Positions 6,199 to 11,573 of a DNA stretch of 11,573 bases are shown piece by piece. The notes below the pieces were generated by a model. That model saw only the letters and a list, made by a program, of their open reading frames with translations. It had not been told where the DNA came from and searched no databases. How positions within the stretch are numbered: the first letter of the stretch is position 1; every line of letters begins with the position of its first letter. Origin of the DNA: Lachnospiraceae bacterium (GTDB lineage Bacteria; Bacillota; Clostridia; Lachnospirales; Lachnospiraceae); assembly GCA_021202575.1 (NCBI GenBank), contig JAJQCU010000251.1:1-11573 (forward strand), read 5' to 3'. A program made the translations under genes and the position numbers.

Positions 6199-6693
6199 AT
6201 GAATATTATTTTACATCAGCCGGAGATTCCACAGAACACCGGCAATATCGGCCGTACCTGCGTTGCCACCGGCACCAGCCTTCACTTAATTGAACCCCTT
6301 GGCTTCCGCCTGGATGAAAAACAGCTGAAGCGGGCGGGCATGGACTACTGGGAACATCTGGAGGTATACCGTTATATGAATTTTCAGGAATTCATGGAAA
6401 TGCATCCGGACGCGAAAATCTGGTACGCTACCACGAAAGCCCGCCGCGCTTATACGGAGGCCGTGTTTGGTTCGGACGACTATATCATGTTTGGAAAAGA
6501 AAGCGCCGGCATTCCGGAAGAAATTCTGGTGGAACACGAGGAGACCTGTATCCGTATCCCCATGCTCCCCCGGATTCGCTCCCTGAATCTGTCCAACTCC
6601 GTGGCGATTGTGCTCTATGAGGCGTTGCGCCAGCAGGGCTTTGAAAGCCTGGAAATTACAGGAAATCTGCACAGACTTCAGTGGAAAGAATAA
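6199..6693 (+). CDS. trmL: tRNA (cytidine/uridine(34)-2'-O)-methyltransferase TrmL
   Basis: A 164-aa SPOUT-superfamily methyltransferase. TrmL methylates the ribose of wobble base 34 in the two tRNA-Leu isoacceptors (Cm34 and cmnm5Um34) using S-adenosylmethionine, improving codon reading. The three trefoil-knot motifs are all present: NTGNIGR (13-19), FGKESAGIP (98-106), and IPMLPRIRSLNLSNS (120-134). The start MNIILHQPEIPQNTGNIGRT is the canonical N-terminus of the family. ATG 6199 is therefore chosen over the in-frame ATG at 6139, which lies in the loop of the preceding terminator hairpin and would add 20 unrelated residues. GGAAGGGAGGG (6175-6185) lies 13 bases upstream, slightly far but the only good site. 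The gene ends 52 bases before the convergent kinase gene. Confidence 0.93.
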   Translation: MNIILHQPEIPQNTGNIGRTCVATGTSLHLIEPLGFRLDEKQLKRAGMDYWEHLEVYRYMNFQEFMEMHPDAKIWYATTKARRAYTEAVFGSDDYIMFGKESAGIPEEILVEHEETCIRIPMLPRIRSLNLSNSVAIVLYEALRQQGFESLEITGNLHRLQWKE

Positions 6694-6745
6694 AATCCGG
6701 ATTTTGTTGTGTTATACCGGTGATTTCGAAACAGAGATAAATTCT

Positions 6746-8170
6746 CTACTCCTCCTCCGACACCGGCAGGGTAAACACAAACTCCGTCCCCGCCCCCAGC
6801 GTGCTGATGACATTAATGTGCTCCCCGTGAGACCGGATAATCTCTTTCGTGATAGAAAGGCCCAGTCCGGTTCCCTTCTTATCCTTACCCCGGGAATTAT
6901 CGGATTTATAGAACCGTTCCCAGACCAGGCTCAGCTCATCCTTGGGAATTCCGATCCCATAGTCCTTGACCGAAACATAAAGCTTATTTTTTTTCTCTGT
7001 GGCCTCGATCTGTATTTTGGAATGATTGTGGCTGAATTTGATGGCGTTATCCAGCAGATTGTAGAGCACCTGCTGGATTTTTTCCATATCGGCGTTGACG
7101 TACAGCTCCTCCCCGGTCAGAATCAGCTGCAGCCGGATGTCCTTCTCCGTACAGGTGCCCTCGAAGGAGGCGGCCACGTTACGGATAACGGTGTTAATAT
7201 CAAAATCCGTGCGTTCCAGAAGCATTCCTTTGGTGTTCAGATTATTCAGCTGCAAAAGGGAATTGGTCAGCTTGGTCAGGCGCTGGGTTTCATTGAGAAC
7301 AATCTGGATGTATTTTTCGTAAAGCTCCGGAGGAATGGTGCCGTCCAGCATGGCCTGCAGATAGCCCTGAATGGAGGTTAAGGGAGAGCGGAAATCGTGG
7401 CTGACATTGGCGATGAATTTTTTCTGGTCGTCCTCCGAACGGGCAATTTCCCCGGCCATATAGGAAAGGATGCCTGCCAGATATCCCAGCTCATCGTTGC
7501 TTTCCGGCTGCAGCTCGTAGTGGTAATTGCCGGAAGCGTACTGCTCTGTGGCAACCGTAATCCGGCGCAGCGGAATATACACATAAAAGGTAAAAAAGAG
7601 AAGGAGAATCAGGGAGAGAGCCAGCAAAATCGCGAACATCATAAACATAAAGCCCTGCATATCGTTGTAGCTCTGTATAATATTGGAATAAGGATAGTGA
7701 ATCACCACATAGCCGTTGATCTGGTAATTATCCTCCGTGGTGATGGGCGCAAGCACACTGAGCTGTTCCTCCTCAAAGTAATCAAAAAATGTACCGGTGG
7801 TGTAATAATTCCCGGCCAGGGACGAGGTATCGAAATTTTCCACGACAATCACATCATCCACGTCCAGAACCAGGGAGGAATTGAGCACCATGCGCCCGCT
7901 GGGGTTTAAAATCCAGATTTCGGCGTCGGAGAAGGCGGAGAAGGTATCCAGCTGCGATTTGACGCTCTCCAAGGAAACCTCGCTGGTATAGAGCCCGGAG
8001 GCGTAGGTGTCCGCGATCATGGTGGCTTCCTGATACAGGGCGTAGGCCTGTTTTCTCTCAAAATAACGGGTCAGCACCTCCGGCATAAAGAAGGAAATGG
8101 CCAGATAGCCGAAAACGCCGTAAATCACATATCCCAATAAAAAATTCCAGTAAATGCTGCGCCGCCGCAT
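6746..8170 (-). CDS. Two-component sensor histidine kinase (HAMP, HisKA, HATPase)
   Basis: A 474-aa membrane kinase that autophosphorylates on histidine and passes the phosphate to the adjacent response regulator. Transmembrane helix 1 is at ~11-29, an extracytoplasmic sensor region at ~30-172, and transmembrane helix 2 at ~173-197. HAMP follows (~198-245, from IPLRRIT). HisKA has phospho-acceptor His258 in FIANVSHDFRSPLTSIQGY. The ATPase domain has the N box (LLDNAIKFS, Asn375), G1 box (DYGIGIP, 403-409), F box (RFYK, 419-422) and G2 box (GTGLGLSI, 433-440), all intact. The sensor region has no motif I can tie to a signal. GGGAGG lies 4 bases before the ATG. The gene follows the response regulator by 89 bases on the same strand, so the pair is very likely one operon. 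Confidence 0.93.
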   Translation of the reverse strand: MRRRSIYWNFLLGYVIYGVFGYLAISFFMPEVLTRYFERKQAYALYQEATMIADTYASGLYTSEVSLESVKSQLDTFSAFSDAEIWILNPSGRMVLNSSLVLDVDDVIVVENFDTSSLAGNYYTTGTFFDYFEEEQLSVLAPITTEDNYQINGYVVIHYPYSNIIQSYNDMQGFMFMMFAILLALSLILLLFFTFYVYIPLRRITVATEQYASGNYHYELQPESNDELGYLAGILSYMAGEIARSEDDQKKFIANVSHDFRSPLTSIQGYLQAMLDGTIPPELYEKYIQIVLNETQRLTKLTNSLLQLNNLNTKGMLLERTDFDINTVIRNVAASFEGTCTEKDIRLQLILTGEELYVNADMEKIQQVLYNLLDNAIKFSHNHSKIQIEATEKKNKLYVSVKDYGIGIPKDELSLVWERFYKSDNSRGKDKKGTGLGLSITKEIIRSHGEHINVISTLGAGTEFVFTLPVSEEE

Positions 8171-8259
8171 AATACCTCCCGTGCGAAATTTCCGGAATTT
8201 GTAAAAATATGGAATTCCCTGAAACCGCGTCCGCTGAATCTTCGAAAATTACCGTTGTT

Positions 8260-8961
8260 CTATTGCTTTAACTCAAATTTGTAGCCGATGCCCCAGATGG
8301 TGGCGATGCCCCAGCCTGGGTGATCCTTGATTTTTTCCCGCAGGCGTTTGATGTGAACGTCCACCGTCCGGGTGTCGCCCATATACTCGTAGCCCCAGAT
8401 CTGGTCAAGCAGCTGCTCCCGGGTGAATACATGGTTGGGAGAGGAAGCCAGGAAATAGAGCAGCTCCAGCTCCTTGGGCGGCATATCGATGTTGGAGCCC
8501 ATGTAGGTGACGGAATAGTTGGTCAGGCTGACGGTCAGGTCCGGGTAGGACACCGCCTTGACGTCGGCCTCGGGCTCCTCCTTCAGTACGGGCTTGCAGC
8601 GGCGCAGCACCGCCTTGACCCGGGCCACCAGTTCTTTGGAATCGAAGGGCTTTTCCATGTAATCATCGGCTCCCAGCTCCAGCCCCAGCACCTTGTCAAA
8701 AACCTCCCCCTTGGCGGAGAGCATGATGATCGGCGTGGAGGAGACAGCGCGGATTTCCCGGCAGACCTGATAGCCATCGATACCGGGAAGCATCAGATCC
8801 AGTAAAATCAGATCCGGGTGAAAGGTCTTATGGGCGGCAAGGGCGCTTTCCCCATCGCCGGCGATCCGGGTGTTAAAGCATTCCTTTGTAAGATAAAGAC
8901 TGATCAGCTCCGCGATATTCTGGTCGTCGTCCACAATTAAAATTTTCTGTTTTGCAGTCAT
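8260..8961 (-). CDS. OmpR/PhoB-family response regulator
   Basis: A 233-aa DNA-binding partner of the downstream kinase. The receiver domain (~5-118) has acidic residues Asp11-Asp12, phospho-acceptor Asp55 in LLDLMLPG, Ser82 in MLSAKG and Lys104 in EKPF, the complete phosphorylation site. The C-terminal winged helix (~135-230) has the OmpR pattern PPKELELLYFL, FTREQLLDQIWG, then TRTVDVHIKRLREKI as the recognition helix, ending with IWGIGYKFEL. AAGGAG lies 6 bases before the ATG. The gene follows mutS2 by 127 bases on the same strand and could share its transcript or have its own promoter; no convincing -35/-10 pair was seen. The regulated genes cannot be read from this window. Confidence 0.94.
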   Translation of the reverse strand: MTAKQKILIVDDDQNIAELISLYLTKECFNTRIAGDGESALAAHKTFHPDLILLDLMLPGIDGYQVCREIRAVSSTPIIMLSAKGEVFDKVLGLELGADDYMEKPFDSKELVARVKAVLRRCKPVLKEEPEADVKAVSYPDLTVSLTNYSVTYMGSNIDMPPKELELLYFLASSPNHVFTREQLLDQIWGYEYMGDTRTVDVHIKRLREKIKDHPGWGIATIWGIGYKFELKQ

Positions 8962-8995
8962 AAGATTCTCCTTGTTTTCTGATACTCCGGATTTC

Positions 8996-9029
8996 TGCGC
9001 ACTTCAGGCTTCGCTTTGGTCCGTGCGCA
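8996..9029 (-). other. Inverted repeat in the mutS2-response regulator gap
   Basis: TGCGCAC (8996-9002) and GTGCGCA (9023-9029) are exact reverse complements separated by 20 bases. Further partial complementarity (GGACG/CGTCC types) lies between 9036 and 9075. No T-tract follows on either strand, so it is not a clear terminator. It may be leader structure for the response regulator mRNA or an operator. The rest of this 127-base gap shows nothing else I can support. Confidence 0.3.
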
Positions 9030-9088
9030 CCGAAGGCGTCCATTGTGGAAACGGACGTCCCGTGGACATCCGGCGTCTTATGAAATCC

Positions 9089-11464
9089 TCACCTGAATTC
9101 TGCGATGGTCACGCCGGAATCTCCCTCCCCGGCTTCCCCCAGCCGGTAGGATTTAATATAGGAGGTGCGCTTCAGGTGCTGATGCACCGCGTTTCTCAGC
9201 GCGCCGGTCCCCTTGCCGTGGACAATGCGCACGTTCTGCAGGTGAGAAAGGTAGGCGTCGTCCAGATATTTGTCCAGCCGGGAGATCGCTTCATCCACGG
9301 TACATCCCAGCAGATTGATCTCTGGTGAGACGGACATAGACTTGGAAACCCGGATGGAGCTGGCGCCGCTTTTTGGCCGGCGGGCTGGCGGGGAGGCTTC
9401 CTCTTTGGCCAACACCAGATCTTTGATGTTGACCTGGGTCTGCAAAATGCCGCACTGAATAAACAGGTTGCCCTTTTTGTCCGGCAGAGAGTAGACGGTG
9501 CCGGACAGGCCGCTGGAAATAACCCGGATCGCGGTGCCCAGCTGGATGTCCTTTTCTGTCAGAGGGCGGTCAGCAGTGTCGGGCTTTTTATTTTTCACAG
9601 CCAGCTTTTCATTTTGGCGGTCAATTTTTTCGCGCAGCTTCTGGCGCTGTTTCTCCAGGTCCCCCACGGTGGCGGACCGGGATTTGTTCATCTCCCGGAT
9701 GGTCTCATCGGCGGTGTCCTTGGCCTCCTGCAAAATGGCCCGGGCCTGTTCGTTGGCTTCTCTTAAAATTTTATCCTTCGAGGCGTCCAGCTTTGCCTGT
9801 TTAGAGTCCAGCTGCTCCTTTAACGCGTTGATTTCCGCCTTGCGCGTCCGGATTTCCTGCTGATCCCGCTCCAGCTCCCTGCGGTTTTGCTCCAGACTGG
9901 AAATGACGTCCTCAAAGCTTTCCTTCTCTGAGCTGATCTGCTCTCTGGCCGCGTCGATGATCTTCTGAGACAGTCCTAGGCGCCGGGAAATGGCGAAGGC
10001 GTTGCTCTTGCCGGGGATACCGATGAGCAGGCGGTAGGTAGGCCGCAGGCTTGCTACGTCAAACTCACAACTGGCGTTTTCCACAAAGGGGGTGGAGAGA
10101 GCGTAAAGCTTCAGTTCACTGTAATGAGTGGTGGCCATGGTGCGGATGCCGCGGTCGTGAAGATAATTTAAGATGGCAATGGCCAGGGCCGCTCCCTCGG
10201 TGGGGTCGGTGCCCGCTCCCAGCTCATCGAAGAGGCACAGGCTGTCCGCGTCCGCGTATTTTAATATGGAAACAATATTGGTCATATGGGAGGAGAAGGT
10301 GCTCAGGCTCTGTTCGATGCTCTGCTCATCCCCGATGTCTGCGTATACTTTGGTAAATAAGCCCAGCTCGGAACGGTCCAGAGCCGGAATGTGCAGGCCC
10401 GCCTGTCCCATCAGGGTGAACAGGCCCACGGTTTTTAAGGAAACCGTTTTGCCTCCGGTGTTAGGACCGGTGATCACCAGCAGATCAAAGTCCTGCCCCA
10501 GGCTGATGTCGATGGGAACTACCGTCTTTTTGTCAAGCAGCGGATGCCGCCCGCTCCGGATGCGGATGTAATGCTCGGTGTTAAATAAGGGCCTGGTGGC
10601 GTTCATGTCCATGGCCAGAAGAGCCTTGGCAAAAATAAAATCAAGCAGTGTCAGAAGCTTCTGATTTTGCAGAAGCTCCGCGGTATAGGCGCCGGCCTGG
10701 GCACTGAGATCGGCAAGAATGGCGTGAATCTCCTCCTGCTCCTGAATCTCCAGCTCTCTGATCTGGTTATTCAAAGAAACGACGGTGGCGGGCTCGATGA
10801 AATAGGTGGAGCCTGTGGCGGACTGGTCGTGAACCATGCCGGAGACCTGGCCCTTATATTCCGCTTTCACAGGCAGACAGTAGCGATTGTCACGCATGGT
10901 GATGACCGCGTCCTGCAGCATACCCCGGATGGGACCGTTGACCATGCTGTTTAGCTGGGTGTGGACCCGTTCCGTGGTGAGCCGGATCTGGCGGCGGATA
11001 TGCCTTAAGGCGGAGGAGGCGTCATCGGCAATTTCATCTTCGGAGAGAATGCACCGGCGGATTTCCGAGGAAAGCTGGGGCAGCGGCTGCAGACCGTCGA
11101 ACAGCTCCGTCAGGGAATCGTCAGGAGCGTCCTCCTTTGCCTTTCTGCCGTAGCTTTTGACTCTGGCCGCGTTTTCCAGCATTCCGGCGATGCCTAAAAG
11201 CTCCGAGATGGAGAGAGCGGAGCCAATTTCCAGAGACCTGATGGCAAAGCCCAGATCCCGGTTGCTGCCAAAGGAAATTTTGCCGTGCGCAAACAGCCGG
11301 GCTAAAGCGTCCGCCGTCTGCTCCTGGGACTTGTTGACGGTCTCCAGGTCATCCGAGGGTGTCAGCGCCCGGCACATGGCCTTGCCTGGAGCAGAGCCCG
11401 CCCGGTCACAGAGCATGTCGATGATTTTGGGATATTCTAAAATTTGCAGGCCTTTTTTATTCAT
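9089..11464 (-). CDS. mutS2: MutS2 (Smr-domain ATPase, ribosome rescue / anti-recombination)
   Basis: Numbered from ATG 11464, this is a 791-aa MutS2, the usual size. MutS2 proteins lack the mismatch-recognition domain of MutS; they are linked to suppression of recombination in Helicobacter and to rescue of collided ribosomes in B. subtilis. Seen: the N-terminal lever/clamp region (1-~320), Walker A GPNTGGKT (333-340), Walker B LCLFDELGAG (409-418), and THYSELK (446-452). A long charged coiled coil follows (~506-628), then a KOW-like beta domain (~641-686, AIRVISSGLSGTVYSL) and the C-terminal Smr domain (~713-791) with HGKGTGALR (749-757). In the Smr domain the usual LDxR/LDxH motif reads INLL (716-719). 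A start at 11500 would add 12 residues but lies inside the promoter, so the ATG preceded by GGAG is preferred. Confidence 0.95.
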   Translation of the reverse strand: MNKKGLQILEYPKIIDMLCDRAGSAPGKAMCRALTPSDDLETVNKSQEQTADALARLFAHGKISFGSNRDLGFAIRSLEIGSALSISELLGIAGMLENAARVKSYGRKAKEDAPDDSLTELFDGLQPLPQLSSEIRRCILSEDEIADDASSALRHIRRQIRLTTERVHTQLNSMVNGPIRGMLQDAVITMRDNRYCLPVKAEYKGQVSGMVHDQSATGSTYFIEPATVVSLNNQIRELEIQEQEEIHAILADLSAQAGAYTAELLQNQKLLTLLDFIFAKALLAMDMNATRPLFNTEHYIRIRSGRHPLLDKKTVVPIDISLGQDFDLLVITGPNTGGKTVSLKTVGLFTLMGQAGLHIPALDRSELGLFTKVYADIGDEQSIEQSLSTFSSHMTNIVSILKYADADSLCLFDELGAGTDPTEGAALAIAILNYLHDRGIRTMATTHYSELKLYALSTPFVENASCEFDVASLRPTYRLLIGIPGKSNAFAISRRLGLSQKIIDAAREQISSEKESFEDVISSLEQNRRELERDQQEIRTRKAEINALKEQLDSKQAKLDASKDKILREANEQARAILQEAKDTADETIREMNKSRSATVGDLEKQRQKLREKIDRQNEKLAVKNKKPDTADRPLTEKDIQLGTAIRVISSGLSGTVYSLPDKKGNLFIQCGILQTQVNIKDLVLAKEEASPPARRPKSGASSIRVSKSMSVSPEINLLGCTVDEAISRLDKYLDDAYLSHLQNVRIVHGKGTGALRNAVHQHLKRTSYIKSYRLGEAGEGDSGVTIAEFR

Positions 11465-11470
11465 GGTATT

Positions 11471-11474
11471 CTCC
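11471..11474 (-). promoter_or_regulatory. Ribosome binding site that fixes the mutS2 start
   Basis: On the minus strand GGAG, in the context CCGGAGAATACC, sits 6 bases before ATG 11464. The upstream in-frame ATG at 11500 has no Shine-Dalgarno and overlaps the -10 region. Confidence 0.65.
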
Positions 11475-11490
11475 GGAAAACATTTTGTAC

Positions 11491-11499
11491 AGTATAACA
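11491..11499 (-). promoter_or_regulatory. Extended -10 promoter of mutS2
   Basis: The minus strand reads TGTTATACT, a TGn extension followed by TATACT (5/6 to TATAAT). The expected -35 position (about 11514-11519) reads AATTAA, a poor match, which is typical of extended -10 promoters. Transcription would start near 11484, leaving a ~20-base leader that includes the ribosome binding site. Confidence 0.55.
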
Positions 11500-11562
11500 T
11501 GTTTTCGCACTTCTTAATTCCCCCGGAAAAGGAAATTTTGCCGGATGACGGTGGAGGAATCC

Positions 11563-11573
11563 ATGATTTGGAG
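11563..11573 (+). CDS. Possible start of a divergent gene (truncated by window edge)
   Basis: GGAGG (11553-11557) lies 5 bases before an ATG at 11563, and the frame stays open (M-I-W) to the edge. It would be divergent from mutS2. Only three codons are visible, so nothing can be said of the product, and the match could be chance. Confidence 0.2.

Noticed and set aside
6692..6705. 14-base perfect palindrome AAAATCCGGATTTT after trmL, as a possible bidirectional terminator between the convergent genes
   Set aside because: With a 4-base CCGG loop only five A/T pairs remain, too weak for an intrinsic terminator, and no long T-run follows.
6608..7909. Long plus-strand ORFs (up to 257 aa) opposite the histidine kinase
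   Set aside because: They are antisense shadows of a kinase with all catalytic boxes intact and show no recognisable motif of their own.
8186..8200. Imperfect palindrome AAATTTCCGGAATTT in the response regulator-kinase gap, as a possible operator
   Set aside because: It is A/T-rich and short, no second copy is placed at a promoter, and chance occurrence is likely.

Overview
The window looks like chromosomal DNA from an anaerobic Firmicute of the class Clostridia, most likely Lachnospiraceae. This is inferred from the gene families and layout: a VanW-family cell-wall protein, an AIR-synthase-like hydrogenase-maturation homologue, a YugG/YugH-like (AlaR/AlaT) pair, MutS2 with a C-terminal Smr domain, purine-rich Shine-Dalgarno sites and moderately high G+C. 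No rRNA, tRNA, CRISPR array, insertion sequence or prophage gene is visible.

Left block (+ strand, about 1-4311). The window opens in the last codons of a probable membrane protein. An extracytoplasmic SGNH/GDSL hydrolase follows almost directly, suggesting a surface-polymer acylation or deacylation unit. Next come kduD (2-dehydro-3-deoxy-D-gluconate 5-dehydrogenase), a 34-residue single-span membrane peptide gene, a secreted VanW/G5-like wall protein, and an unusual protein that keeps only the C-terminal half of an AIR-synthase/HypE-like enzyme.

Middle block (+ strand, 4313-6693). An Lrp/AsnC regulator and a class I aminotransferase overlap by 4 bases (ATGA) and match the alaR-alaT arrangement of Bacillus subtilis. 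Upstream lie a consensus -10 box and two near-identical 11-base direct repeats. A terminator-like hairpin follows the aminotransferase, then trmL, a tRNA wobble-base 2'-O-methyltransferase.

Right block (- strand, 11500-6746). mutS2, an OmpR-family response regulator and a HAMP/HisKA sensor kinase are read leftwards and converge on trmL. mutS2 has an extended -10 promoter that overlaps the longest possible ORF start, so the start was moved inward. A possible divergent gene begins in the last 11 bases.

Most of the window is ordinary core-genome content and I see no clearly new multi-gene system. The items most worth a second look are the half-length AIR-synthase-like protein with a changed motif, the small membrane peptide, the altered LDxR motif in the MutS2 Smr domain, and the repeat-bearing region before the Lrp-type regulator.
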